Shown: positions 10,141 to 20,969, counted from the first letter of the stretch. The stretch is DNA of 64,000 nucleotides from Blastobasis lacticolella (GCA_905147135.1 LR990054.1:16343001-16407000); one strand, 5' to 3'. A program made the numbers and translations. Notes: generated by a model from the sequence alone, not told the origin.

Positions 10141-10326
10141 GGGCTGAATTTTCAATCATCTGATAAAACATATCAGTCTGATAAGTTATTATCAGACTGA
10201 TATGTTTACGACTACAATAAAATCGTATAATTACTTCATATGTAAGTGAAGGATTATAGTTTGTTTTAATTTGGCAATTACTTTATCATTCAGATAAATA
10301 CTATCTAAGGATTGAAAAATCGGCTC
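10141..10326. mobile_element. Harbinger-type MITE, copy 1
   Basis: Terminal inverted repeats begin gggctgaattttcaatc and end gattgaaaaatcggctc, flanked by TAA at 10138-10140 and 10327-10329. A 3-bp T(A/T)A duplication and G-rich ends fit PIF/Harbinger MITEs. An internal 19-bp-arm hairpin (aaacatatcagtctgataa) lies near the left end. A second copy is at 14910. Confidence 0.8.
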
Positions 10327-10680
10327 TAAATGATGTATTATCCACTAATTGTAGGTACCTACTGTTTTCGTATGTACATAAGTACTTACCTATATTTTCC
10401 ACGTATGTCTTCTAACACGAAATAAAAGTATACCAGACCATAACCGCTTTAGCTTTATCATTCCAAGTTCAACCCCCGCCAAGTTTGCGCATCCATTTAA
10501 AAATATGCGATTTTAGTTGAGAATATTCCGAGCTAAATTCCCCTACAATAAATCACATCTGCAAGCCTCACCCCGTCCGCGTTACGGTAATGTTTTCCCG
10601 TGAAACTGTTTTTTTTGTTACAACATTTTCAGTTGGCAACCCTGCTCGCTATCGAGATAGCGGGCAATGCGACGTTGCCA
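10327..10680. other. Unassigned sequence
   Basis: Nothing recognised. Confidence 0.4.
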
Positions 10681-11117
10681 GATTTATGGCTGCCCTTTGG
10701 ATGCACTCCGCCGCCGCGAGCCGCGCTGCACTTTGCGGGTTCCGCGGGCTGACGGTTGCAATGTAAAGACGCCATTTTTATTTTATTAGACTAGACGGGA
10801 ATTTGACTGAATTGGTCTCAAGTCCGCCAATTACGAATGGCTTGATTGAATTGTAATTCGATCGGACAGGAAGCTCAATGGCAATTTGACACGTATTTAT
10901 TAGATTTATGGCTGCCCTTTCGATACACTCCGCCGCCGCAAGCCGCGCTGCACTTTGCGGTTCCGCAGACAGACGGTTGTAATTTTAAGACGCCATTTTC
11001 ATTTTATTAGAATAGCCGGGAATTTGACTGCCATCTCACCTGGGTCTCAAGTCCGTTGATTTACTAATGGCTCGATTGAATCGTATTTCGAAGCTTAATG
11101 GCGGTTTGTAATGTACT
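10681..11117. repeat. Two-copy tandem repeat, about 220 bp unit
   Basis: Units start 'gatttatggctgcccttt' at 10681 and 10903. Shared blocks include 'actccgccgccg', 'gccgcgctgcactttgcgg', 'gacgccattt' and 'ggtctcaagtccg'. The copies have diverged visibly, so the duplication is not recent. Confidence 0.8.
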
Positions 11118-11425
11118 ATATCTCAGAAAAGAGTAATTCATAATTCATTTATTCGTTCGCTCTCTAATGGTTACATTGGTGTTAATACAAATATTTGATC
11201 ACATTAGTTGCCTTTTAAGGCTTAGCGAGTTACATAATTATATGTCAATCTAATTGAGATTAAATGTGTCTAATTCTAACAATTAATATACAAAATAAAC
11301 CGAAATAATCAAATATGTAAATAAAATGTCAATGATCTACAAACTAATTATTGAATATGTCAAACAAATAAATTAACAAATGTCAATTACTCTACCAAAC
11401 AATTTCAATTAGGTACCTACTTAAA
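11118..11425. other. Unassigned AT-rich sequence
   Basis: AT-rich with repeated 'caataattaat'-like runs. No repeat family recognised. Confidence 0.4.
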
Positions 11426-11610
11426 TTAAAATTTCGTGTCAGATAAATAATCACTCACTGAATAGTAACATCGTTCCATCAAAAAATTCTTTAATTGTCT
11501 CTTAAATTCGCTAAAAGTTTCGGCATCTCGAATGCGTTTAGGCACTTTATTATAAATTTTTGGCGCCATTGCAAACAAACTTTTATGTAACAATTCACTG
11601 GTACTGGTAC
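11426..11610 (-). pseudogene. Non-LTR retrotransposon C-terminal remnant
   Basis: The minus frame ends LLHKSLFAMAPKIYNKVPK...FKRQLKNFLMERCYYSVSDYL, a C-terminal pattern common in insect LINE RT proteins (YNKLP...FKxxLKxFLL...YYSVxE). Only about 60 residues remain. The frame upstream (minus sense) runs into SINE-1 heads, which is fortuitous. Confidence 0.55.
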
Positions 11611-11879
11611 ATGGCCGCAGTGGGATTCGAACCCGGTACCTCTCGCTTACGAGATACCTGAACCACTCGACCACCGACGCTCCAACGATCTCGAAACACA
11701 ATTTGAACATGACTGCAGTGGGATTCGAACCCGGTACCTCTCTTACGAGTCGGATACCTTAACCATTCGACCACCTCCAAAGATCTCGAAACGCAATTTG
11801 GACATTATTACTTTTATACCACTCAACCACCGACGCCCCAACGATCTCGAAACACAATTTGGACATTATTACTTTTATT
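11611..11879 (-). mobile_element. Tandem array of SINE-1 heads
   Basis: Two clear tRNA-like heads (gggattcgaacccggtacc at about 11620 and 11720, reversed) and a remnant of a third ('accactcaaccaccgacgcc' near 11820). They alternate with a spacer 'cgatctcgaaacacaattt' at about 11688, 11780 and 11841. Only the head and this spacer repeat; the SINE body is absent. Confidence 0.7.
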
Positions 11880-12334
11880 CGGCCCACGGGGTTCCAGCGC
11901 GACTGGGGACCGTTGCGTTTTAGGGTTAAAAAGTTTCCTTGCCACATGCCAAACTTTCATTTTTTCCCCGCCCGCTGTAAGTGGACAAATTTATGAGCTT
12001 TCCCTTCCGTTGCTGAAAAGGTTTTGTACTGAAATACTGGTGAAACCCGACCAACATGAAAGGAAGGTGTAACTTTTTATTTCTAGATTTTATCGGCGAG
12101 CTGTAATCTTACCGAGGAATGGTAAATAATCTTGACGTTTGAATAAATTTGTTTCGTGTCCCGTCGGAATTTGTCAAGGCGATAAGGTTATGGTGAAATG
12201 AAATGTTGTCTGGCAATCGAGTGCGTGAAGTCAGCGTTCTGGTATATAGTTTGTTTTGTCAAATTGGGAGGCTAGGTTGGACGTACAGACAGCTGCAGAG
12301 AGAACTGACCCCCTACTTAACTTACCTCTTCCTA
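11880..12334. other. Unassigned sequence
   Basis: Nothing recognised. Confidence 0.4.
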
Positions 12335-12450
12335 AAGGGTGTCTGGAAGATATCTCTTACAGCGATAAGGCCGCCTTTGTGCACATATAAATTGTTGTTT
12401 TTTTTCTGTCGTAATTTTGACTATTGTGTGTGCAATATAGAGTTTTTACT
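12335..12450 (+). mobile_element. LINE 3' UTR fragment
   Basis: 'gtctggaagatatctcttac' and 'agcgataaggccgcctttgt' match the 3' UTR I recognise from lepidopteran LINEs. Short and 5'-truncated. Confidence 0.45.
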
Positions 12451-12578
12451 TACTTACCCCCCTACCAGACCTCTTATGTATGCTAAAGGAATCCGTTCAC
12501 TTTGCAGATGACTCTCTCGTACCTACTCTTTCGCCATTATCGTCATCAGCAATTGAATACAATAGCTTCTCCTATTTT

Positions 12579-12765
12579 TAACCCCCCACAAAAAAAAAGG
12601 GTGATATAAGTGTGACGTGTGTTGTATCAGCGATCCGTGTATATATGGCATCATAGCTGCCAAACAGACAGACCGATTTGATCGCGGTTTTCTATGTGAA
12701 AGCCAGTTTAATCAAAATGGTTCTTAGCTTTGTTTCATTAAAATCGGTTCAGTAGTTAAGAAAAT
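12579..12765 (+). mobile_element. H repeat
   Basis: Starts 'aaccccccacaaa', then 'gggtgatataagtgtgacgt', 'ggcatcatagctgcc', 'aaagccagtttaatc' and 'aaaatcggttcagtagtt'. The right terminus is missing. Confidence 0.6.
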
Positions 12766-12775
12766 AATCATCCTG

Positions 12776-12965
12776 ACGTTAATGTCTCGGTTATGTTCGC
12801 GCCCGAGAGCCCGGAGTCCGCCTTGACCCAGGGTTTGGCAGATCAGGTAATTACAGTGGCGCGACTGCCATCTGACCTCCATTGCTACCAGGGGAACCCG
12901 ACCACTGACCAGATTGGATCATGGTTACACATTTTGTCGCCTATATGTGCAAGTTCCATTACCAT
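12776..12965 (-). mobile_element. SINE-1 body without head
   Basis: Minus strand from 'atgtgcaagttcc' to the tail (catcctgacgttaatgtctc at the left). Contains 'gtttggcagatcaggtaatt'. 5'-truncated; it abuts the H repeat. Confidence 0.7.
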
Positions 12966-13780
12966 CACGTATCAACAAACGTTTTCTTTTCAATCTTTTT
13001 TAAAGATCTTTGTCACAAATAGTCACAATCTGCGACTTTGTAAAGCTTTTTTCGAAACTGAGTTAATATAGGTTTATTAGTATAGTCAGCCCACTTCCAA
13101 CCAGGATTACGTCGAATTTCAAACGACCCGGTACGCGCTTTAAATACCCTATCTAACGCAAAACGGTTGATCGCAGCTAAACTTTCAATAGCATTTAATT
13201 TTGGCCATTCGTGCTATCTCCCGTCCGTATACTGGTTTGGGCTGAGTTTTATGGCTACCCTATCTATATAGATCTAAAATGTATCTCGTCCGCTCCATTT
13301 GACGATTCAGCCCGGAGCGCCGGACCTCTTTGCAATTGATGCGCGCCTGGTACCCGGGACCGCTATCGGTGACTCGGGTAACGGAGCACATCTTGTTAGT
13401 GACGGGGTAATTTTATGTCAGTAAGGGTAGTTTTAGTGTAATAAAGCTTCTTTAGTAACGTGTTAGCTTTGTTATCGATGACAGAGAAATGTCACAGACT
13501 GTTTATGTGTGTTTTAGGAACTATAGTGTAAGAAGGGATTTGAAGATTTGACCGCCGGCCGCCATTTCAGTTGATCATATCGTCATTTTGTGTTGAATGT
13601 ACTAGGTTTAGAGATTATGGCTAACGAGCAAAAAGATCTGTGCCATGACCATATTCATAATTGATGCTTAATGCTTTTTCGTCGTCTAATTTAAAACATT
13701 TCGCTACTGACCCAATCGAGTTATAATTCCAAATATCAGAGTGGGGATTTTTGAAAAAAGATTTACTTATTGCATATGTT
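12966..13780. other. Unassigned sequence
   Basis: No gene or repeat recognised over about 800 bases. Confidence 0.4.
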
Positions 13781-13814
13781 GTTTTGGTTTAATTTAGCAA
13801 AATTAAACCAAAAC
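13781..13814. repeat. Hairpin, 15-bp perfect arms
   Basis: gttttggtttaattt and its reverse complement separated by 4 bases. Confidence 0.85.
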
Positions 13815-14909
13815 AGTGACAATTGATCATTCCATGACGTTAGGTACCGACAGAGTTCTCTCTAGTGCCAAGGCCAACCAAGAACTTGAGTTTCGTATTC
13901 AATATGCTGCTCGACATTCAAAATTCAAATCCAAACAAATGAACACAGATAAGAATAGACCTACCTCATAAAAAGAAACAATCGATACCCAAAACCTGCC
14001 AGTACCAATTCCGAACACGAAAACTCCGCCAAAATAACCGTAAAACTCGCTAAATGTATTTTTCGGTAAGTTTTTTCGGCTTTATTTTTAGTTGACGCCC
14101 CATTAGGCAGGGGAAATAGTTGTTTTGGACCGGGAAGTGAATTTAGACGAACTAATCATTGCGGAGCGAATCGGGGACGGGCAGAGAACTACAGTTCGAG
14201 AACTATACTGATTGGTGGCTTGTGTTTTTCTATTCAAAACTCTGTCAATCAGCCCTGAGGAATAGGGGAAGTTTCCCTTACGATAATAGCGTGTTTTTAC
14301 GGCCGTCTCTGCTACTCTGTTGGGCAAATTGCTACAGGCAACAGATTTGGGAGGGAAAACGCATCAAACTAAGGTGTAAGGTTGTTTTTCGTTTCGATTT
14401 TAATTATTTTGGGATATATTTTCGCTCCTCGGAAATAATTAAGCGGTCTTAAGTTAATGTATTTGTATCAAAGAGGGTCTGCGCTGCTTGTACTTGGGTT
14501 TACATACTTACCTATCTAAATCATGTCCGCTAATGACTTGTTTTTAATGTAGGTACAATTAATGCATGAAGCGGTAGCTGCGATAAATACATCCTGTTTG
14601 TAATCCTGCTTCTACGTAACCTCTATTGCTTTGGTAGTAGAGTTCAAAATGAAGAGTACAGATTACAGCACTTTAGTCTAATCAAGTAGTCTCTATGAGG
14701 CAGATGAATGTAGGAAAAAATTTCAGCTGATCTGTCATTGGGCCTTTTAATCCCTGATTTCGATTGCTCGTAGTTGCAAGATAGAGCCTTAATGTTTAAT
14801 TTGGCTCTGAGTGCTGGTTTTCTAGCCCATGTTACAATATATAGGGAGCAGTGACGTCAAAATTTCACGAATTAATGCCCGTATTCACAAGTAACACCTA
14901 CTTATCTAA
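13815..14909. other. Unassigned sequence
   Basis: Open frames at 14103-14327 and 14159-14452 overlap on opposite strands and show no known domain. No repeat recognised. Confidence 0.4.
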
Positions 14910-15083
14910 GGGCCGATTTTCCAATCCTCAAATAAAATTTATCTGACCGATAAAGTATGAAACTACCAAATTAAAACAAACTCTAATTCTTCACTTTATA
15001 TGAAGTAATGATACCATTTCATTTTAGTCACATAATGATTTATCAGACTGATGTGTTTTATCTGAGGATTGAAAAATCGGCCC
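14910..15083. mobile_element. Harbinger-type MITE, copy 2
   Basis: Ends gggccgattttccaatcctc and gaggattgaaaaatcggccc, flanked by TAA at 14907-14909 and 15084-15086. It shares its ends and 'ctgatatgtttta'-like inner sequence with 10141-10326. Confidence 0.85.
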
Positions 15084-15086
15084 TAA

Positions 15087-15680
15087 GTAAAGCAGCGTTA
15101 TTATGCGAAGTAAGATACTTCTGACAGCGTCTCTTTACTTAGTGAACGCACTGAGTTCAATGCGGCTCTATGATTGGTCAATTTTGTTCTTTTTACGGAC
15201 ACACAGTATCGATCGCCACACAAGTTTTGTCAATTACAACCCTGTGCGTTCCCGCGCACTGTGATACCTCACAGTAACGTTTCCTTGGTTTCCTAACCTT
15301 GGGATTTCACACCCAATTTATACAGGAAGCAAAAGCTATAAGTCATTTTCACCAATACCAGTTCCTTGTACGGAACTAAAACACAAAAAAAGAGTTCCTC
15401 CTCCAATTGTTTATCAGCATTGTTTACTCACAACACCAGCCAATTGTCTGCCAACAACACCGCCATACCTGCAACAAAGAGAAACAATCATGTTGTAGCG
15501 AACAAACAAATTTCATTCGATGAAAAGGTGGGCGGAACGCCTATAAAGTCATCCTGCTGATTGATGAGGTGACATGAAAGGATCGCAATTCCATTTGAAA
15601 ACGTAAGATTTCCCAAATTTGTTGTGCTTATGTTGTTGTGTAACGGCAACTCGGGATAACTCGTCGACCCAATTTGGGAG
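15087..15680. other. Unassigned sequence
   Basis: Nothing recognised. Confidence 0.4.
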
Positions 15681-15690
15681 CGTCTTATAT

Positions 15691-15795
15691 ATTTTTTTTT
15701 TATGTTATAAGGCAGACAAACAGGCAAGCGGGCCACCTGATGGAAAGTGGTTACCGCCGCCTATGGACATCAGCAACACCAATCTTCTCTGAAAA
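15691..15795 (-). mobile_element. LINE-L 3' fragment with target duplication
   Basis: Only the last ~95 bases of LINE-L plus a poly-A tail (poly-T on +). It is flanked by cgtcttatat at 15681-15690 and 15796-15805, a perfect 10-bp direct repeat. A clean target-primed insertion of a severely truncated copy. Confidence 0.85.
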
Positions 15796-15809
15796 CGTCT
15801 TATATGTTA

Positions 15810-15995
15810 CTAGTGGACCCGGCGCGACTTCATTCGCGTACCGCTTTATCCGTACCTATCCTTTTCTTTCTTGCTTATAAACCTTCCTCTTGAATCACTC
15901 TATCTATCGTTGAAAACCGCATTAAAATCAGTTGCGTAGTTTAAAAGATCTAAGCGTACGTAGATACAGACGGCGGGAAGCGACTTTGTTTTATT
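15810..15995 (+). mobile_element. P repeat
   Basis: Begins ctagtggacccggcgcgac, contains 'ccttcctcttgaatcactct' and 'aaaaccgcattaaaatcagt', and ends 'cgactttgttttatt'. Confidence 0.65.
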
Positions 15996-16264
15996 CTTTT
16001 AATATTTATCGTAATAAAGGAACACGGGTCGACTGTAGCTTGTCATTTACCGCCAAAAATGACATCATAATAATTGTTCCAACATATCTAAATTAATTAT
16101 CAGTTATATTAAAATTACACAATAATAGCATATCAGACACCTATGGTTTTATCCATATATTTATATTATTACTTATAAACACACCGCCACATAAAATTAC
16201 GGGCAAATGTACAGCACTACGTTACCTGTCTGACCACTTGGCGAGTAATTCACGCACCAAATGT

Positions 16265-16437
16265 AGGGGTCAGCTGAAAATCAGCGCTGTGGTCTCACTA
16301 CCTACAGCATATGCTGAGCTGAGCTCTAGTTTGGCATGACACTACAATATTTAACCTAATCCATGTTAGTAAGAAATATTTTAGTTAATTTATATTGTAG
16401 AAATTGCCAAATAAATATTATGTCTATGTCTATGTCA
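16265..16437 (+). mobile_element. LINE 3' UTR pieces with (TATGTC)n tail
   Basis: 'gtcagctgaaaatcagcgct' and 'catatgctgagctgagc' resemble a lepidopteran LINE 3' UTR. 16399-16436 ends in tatgtctatgtctatgtc, like the tail of the M family. Confidence 0.4.
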
Positions 16438-17005
16438 AAAAATGTCATCCACATCATTTGCCTGTACTTATTTGACCCCAAGATTGGGGTCGGAAAAGTC
16501 CAAAAATGTCCGATCAAGAAAGTCTGGAAATTGACTGGAATTTACGTTCGTATTGTGTTAATGCCGCTCCTACACTACACTAGATATCGCTCGCAATGCG
16601 AAAATGAATAATTCAAAGCATAGTAGTCTACATTACCTTACGAGGCTTGCTCCTGCATTTTTGGAATTACAACCCAGGTGAATTGAAAAGTCAGATAGTG
16701 CAGTATGCAAACTGCATGTAACACTAACTTTTTACCACCCCCTCGGTATGCAAAGCGTTGGAATTTTACGAATTTCACATTTTAAATTTGAATTTTAACG
16801 GCTTAGATTTGTTTCGTATGTATAAAATGAATGCCGCCTGTTGTTTTCTCTGTTACCGATACTGTATCCTGTATTTATGCAATAAAGCGTTTATTCATTT
16901 ATTCACATCGAGTTACCGAATTAGTACCATGTTTATCTCTAGATATAGAATGTGACTTGTGACTCTGGTGTAGAGCAACTTATCTTCTCATGTAGAGTAT
17001 TGTAA
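16438..17005. other. Unassigned sequence
   Basis: Nothing recognised. Confidence 0.4.
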
Positions 17006-17120
17006 GACTGCCGGTGGCCGAGTGGTTAAGATATCCGACTCGTAAGCGAGAGGTTACTAGTCGGATCTGAGTTCGAATCCCACTGCGGCCATGTACCAAT
17101 GACTCTTTTCTGACTGACGT
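17006..17120 (+). mobile_element. SINE-1 head
   Basis: 'ggtggccgagtggttaagat', 'actcgtaagcgagagg' and 'gagttcgaatcccactgcgg'. A 16-base insertion (tactagtcggatctga-like) separates the anticodon arm from the B box, so it is not a functional tRNA. Confidence 0.75.
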
Positions 17121-17239
17121 GCTCGAGTGTATTCGCACACACGATGCAAACTAATTCCGATGGGTATTTAATGTCATGAGTTGCAGTTACATCAAATTGT
17201 GATTGCAAGATCTTTCCAGGCCCATCGAAGCTAAGTCAC

Positions 17240-17500
17240 CAGCATCTTGACGTCAATTGCAGGTGGTGCTCCTGCACGCGATGGCCCTGGGTCCGCCTTG
17301 ACCATGATCCAGGATTTGGCAGATCAGGTAATTAGAGTGGAGTGACTGCCTGTCGTGGACCTGTTAAAAGAGAAATCTGGATTCGATCGTGGTTACACAT
17401 TTTCGTCTGAAAATGTAGATGTCATCACGATGTTTCCCCTCACGTTCAGTGATCAACTAATGTACATGACCCAGAAAAGAGTCATTGCGCAATGTAGAGA
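17240..17500 (-). mobile_element. SINE-1 body
   Basis: Minus strand: 'gactcttttctgggtcatgt', 'catcgtgatgac', 'atctgccaaatcctgg' and the tail 'gcaattgacgtcaagatg'. Head absent. Opposite in orientation to the head just upstream. Confidence 0.7.
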
Positions 17501-17526
17501 ATATATATTGAGTATGGCGTCAATGG

Positions 17527-17574
17527 CACACACACACACGCGCACACACGCACATACACACTCACTCGTACACG
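17527..17574. repeat. CA-rich microsatellite
   Basis: Imperfect (CA)n with CG and CT interruptions. Confidence 0.9.
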
Positions 17575-18044
17575 TCTCATATATAAGCATTCACACTTTA
17601 TTTTTTATTTTTTATCTTTTTCCGATATATTGATCTCATCTGTGGGGGGGGAGCCTGGAGATCTGTAGTACAGGTATTCAGCCTTTTTCAGACTCCAGGT
17701 TCCCACAAAGGCGTTATGTTAGTACCTTATATGATTATCAACGAAATTATGTAACCTTTGTGTGAACTAATAAATCAACTTTTTATTTTTATTTATTTTT
17801 TATTTAATAGCTTTCGCACCCGGGTCTTCTTGCTTACGTGTCGGACCCCTTAAATCAATAAGTAAGCGACGCCCCAAATCTAACAGCTAAGTAACTGATT
17901 CTAATGTGCCACTGGGTGTGTCAGTACCCGTAAGAAGCGAAGATGAGTGTGTAAGTGCTAACACTGAACAGAGTAGCATCTGCGACACGCAGGCTGCGAA
18001 AAAACGGTCGCACACACGACATACGTACAGCGTCAGCTTTTAGT
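17575..18044. other. Unassigned sequence
   Basis: 17640-17790 looks like a retroelement 3' UTR ('agactccaggttcccaca', 'actaataaatcaac' and T-rich runs) but has no second copy here. Confidence 0.35.
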
Positions 18045-18757
18045 GATGGACGAATGGGGATTATTCATTCGAATGATCTTTGGAAATGAATTAATTGTAC
18101 AAGTGACTGAAAATTCATGATACCGTATGCTCGAGATAACATACAACTTTTACTATGACAATTTTGAAATCGCGAAGAATATCAGCTGTTTCATAGAGTT
18201 TGGCTGCATTCGTTTTCAATTTTGTATGTAATTTATATTTGTGTTTACTTTCGCGAATTAAGAATTGGTGCCATCGTAAAAGTAGTTTGTTGCGATACCA
18301 CTTCGTATCGTGAATTTTAAGTCGCCCTGGATAAATGTACTATATGAATTATTCAAATGAAAACAAATAATTCGAATGATTCTATATCAATCGACTGAAG
18401 AAACGTTTCTAATTTATTTTGTACCTTCGTATACATAATGGAACAAAATTAACAATTTAAATGAATGTTGTACTCTCAATGTAAATAAAAATCGCTCGAA
18501 CGATTCATTCGGTCTTTTCATTCGAACGAATAAATTCGTGAAAACTTATTTAGGGTTTTTTGTTTATTATAGGTACCTAGTTCTAGTTTTGTTTTTTGCT
18601 CTAATTTTTATGAAGATATTAACAGAAGTTAACAGACAGTTGGACAGAAGTCCAACGACTCGAATCACAATTCGAATAGCGCTTACTAAATCAATGAATA
18701 CTAAATCAAAAATGAATAATTCGACAGTATTTTCGTAAACCATCGCCCATCACTACA
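18045..18757. mobile_element. hAT-like AT-rich element (probable)
   Basis: Outer ends agtgatggacga and tcgcccatcact are near-complementary. The interior is AT-rich with many attcgaat motifs, like 4455-4840. No transposase remains. A clean 8-bp duplication was not found. Confidence 0.4.
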
Positions 18758-19391
18758 GCGTATAGGCCCCACAGGGCTCTCTGTCCCCGGCAGAAGGTTT
18801 TCGGTTGCCGAGCCCAGCCAATAAAAAAGCGCCACACAGTTTGCACAAGTAATGCCCGAGTCAACACACGACGTCTGCGACCGAATTCTCTTCCGACAGG
18901 GAAAAACCCCGAGAACTGGGTCTAATAACGACGCTGGGGCAAATAAAACGTCCATCGCAGCCTTCGGCCCCGCGAAACCTCCTCAAAAGAATATATTTGC
19001 GCGGACGAGGAATTTTAAATAGATGGTGAGAGTAAATAAACAATGTTAATTTCGGTGGCATACAAAATTATATACGTTGTTCTCTGTGATGTTCGTCAAT
19101 TGTGGTAGTGGATGTTTTGTTTATTTTCAATAGGTAACGCATGAGGGTGTGGAACTTGTGGCAAAAGCCACCGCTTATGTACCACATACCCTAAGATGGG
19201 CCGTCTGTTCGTTTGCCACAGAAAAGCATAAAAAAGTGGAGCTATTGATGATCATGTTAGGTACAGGTACAGTTTGGATTGGTGGTTTAATATAATGCTG
19301 TTATCTTATTTAATAAAACGCAAAAATTACATTAAAAATTCTGTGCAAACAAGTATGTCAAATATGACCACCTTTGCCTTTGTGCCAGCTC
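18758..19391. other. Unassigned sequence
   Basis: GC is higher to about 18990. No gene or repeat recognised. Confidence 0.4.
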
Positions 19392-19460
19392 AAATGTCTG
19401 TCTGTCTGAAATGATTTTCATGGACAGAGTGATTCATGAAGAAGGTTTATAGTAAAAAAT
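19392..19460 (+). mobile_element. Helitron-like repeat fragment
   Basis: 'gtctgtctgaaatgattttc' and 'cagagtgattcatgaagaag' then 'gtttatag', a pattern I associate with Lep1-type lepidopteran Helitron repeats. Similar to 58215-58335. Confidence 0.35.
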
Positions 19461-20149
19461 AAAGATGGCACGCTGTCAACAGTGACATGAGGCCGGTTTC
19501 GTAAACATGCCACCAGTGCCATAGCGTAGTTTGGTTGTCAATGTGTGCGTGTGACAGTACACATCAGTATGTCAGATTATATCTTTATTTTTGATTTGGT
19601 CTGAGGGCGCCAGTCCTTTATGCTAAACGAATGTTCGCTCAGCACATGAAGGTACCATTGCAATCAACTAGGCACTCTGGTAGCTTATGTATAGGATACT
19701 ATAGCCTATGAAATAGCTTTCTAAAGGTTTTTTTAACGGGTTATAGCTTCCTATGCTGGCCCGTAAACCGCCGCGAAAATCTCGAAAAGCGGTTGCAGCG
19801 GACGGGGAGCAAACAAAACAAAAATTAGCAGAAAAAGGCAGAAATCTGAAGTTGTAAAGCGGAACGGTCACGCGGCCAGCTTTCGACGTTTCCAGAATAG
19901 CGCTGGGTGCTGCGAAAAGAATTCTAGCTTTTGAAATGGGATTTCGGTTTATTCACCGCTTTTTTGGAGAAAAAATACGTGAATTACGGGAGAGTTTGTC
20001 GAATAAACGCTAGACGAGTACCGGAGCAATTTTCACTGGGTATTCGGGAGGCTTTGACGCCGTAAATAACAGGGAGAGACGCCCAATACTATGACTATTG
20101 ACTCCATTCGGTAAAAGCCGCACCCATTTTGTTTTAATTGTCGATAGGC
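19461..20149. other. Unassigned sequence
   Basis: Nothing recognised. Confidence 0.4.
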
Positions 20150-20600
20150 TTGCTTTTGACCTCAACTTACTTGATGGAAAGAGACGTTGAGGTTGAGGAT
20201 GTAGGCTTGCTTAGAAGATACCTATTAGACATAGACATATACATTATTTACTTTGACATCACAATACTCATAAAACAATGCTCATTGAGCAAGTTACATT
20301 TCTAACTCTAAATTTAACATACATATATATCTCTTCACTTCTTCACTCTTGACTTGACGACCCCATGGTTATACTTATCGAGGAACAATGACTAAGGCAG
20401 AGTACTAGTCCTTTGCAGCGCGTATAAGAAAAGTAGATGCAAAACGCTGAGTATGTGATGGTGGGTCTACCATATATGGATGACGAACTTTTGTCCCGGT
20501 CGTTGTTCGATAATAAAACAAGATTATGGAGCTCCTGGGAGCACTCACCGAATGAATTCGATAGAAAACCGACAACATATAAAACACAGAAAAGTAACAT
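20150..20600 (-). pseudogene. LINE-C RT remnant interrupted by an M repeat
   Basis: Minus strand: the C-terminal region is readable in pieces over 20344-20600 (FYRIHSVSAPRS, then FASTFLIRAAKD in another frame) and the 3' end is at 20150-20226 (cctcaacttacttgatggaa reversed). The two parts are contiguous in the intact relative at 5260-5700 but here are separated by 117 bases of M repeat. Several frameshifts. Dead copy. Confidence 0.65.
20227..20343 (-). mobile_element. M repeat inserted in LINE-C
   Basis: agacatagacatatacatta...ctttgacatcacaatactca. The host LINE-C sequence 'agaagatacctatt|cactcttga' is interrupted exactly here. The duplication at the ends is not obvious. Confidence 0.6.
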
Positions 20601-20745
20601 AATGTTTTAAGCTTTCGCGGTCATTATCACACATTTTAAAGACATGTTCCGGGTTTCCTACCCCGTACTTTTGTTTACCAGTAGCCCGATATTTCGAGGC
20701 AGTTGCTTGCACCATGGTCACGGGACGACAAAGAAAACCAAACTC
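20601..20745 (-). mobile_element. R repeat
   Basis: Minus strand: 'gtgaccatggtgcaagcaac', 'cgaaatatcgggctactggt', 'aaagtacggggtaggaaac' and 'aaaatgtgtgataatgaccg'. Related copies at 39480-39645 and 44930-45145. Confidence 0.6.
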
Positions 20746-20754
20746 GTAAACAAA

Positions 20755-20794
20755 GTTCTTTCATGACGCGGATTATAATCCGCGTCATGAAAGA
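20755..20794. repeat. 40-bp perfect palindrome
   Basis: ttctttcatgacgcggatta followed immediately by its exact reverse complement, no loop. Confidence 0.95.
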
Positions 20795-20835
20795 AGAGAC
20801 TTGTCAAATGGCAGTATAGAGGATTTCGCGCAGGT

Positions 20836-20969
20836 ACAGATCGCGCCAAACTTCTAGACGCCTCTGAAGTTGCCTCCGCCTCCCGTCGCACCCCGCTGAC
20901 ACCTATTTTTGTTACTGCGACGCGGCTCGCGCCAACTTCAGAGGCGTCTAGAAGTTTGGCGCGATCTGT
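20836..20969. mobile_element. Stem-loop with 37-bp perfect arms (MITE-like)
   Basis: Arms at 20836-20872 and 20933-20969 (outer bases acagatcgcgccaaac) are exact reverse complements around a GC-rich 60-base loop. No target duplication recognised. Confidence 0.85.

Noticed and set aside
10141..10200. Repeated palindromes considered as a CRISPR array
   Set aside because: No regular spacer-repeat pattern anywhere; the window is clearly eukaryotic and these palindromes belong to MITEs.
14103..14452. Overlapping frames on both strands
   Set aside because: Mutually antisense, short and with no known domain or supporting signals.
17006..17080. Possible tRNA genes at SINE-1 and SINE-2 heads
   Set aside because: All heads run into SINE bodies, many carry insertions or changed boxes, and none has a proper acceptor stem with a terminator T-run. 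They are SINE promoters.
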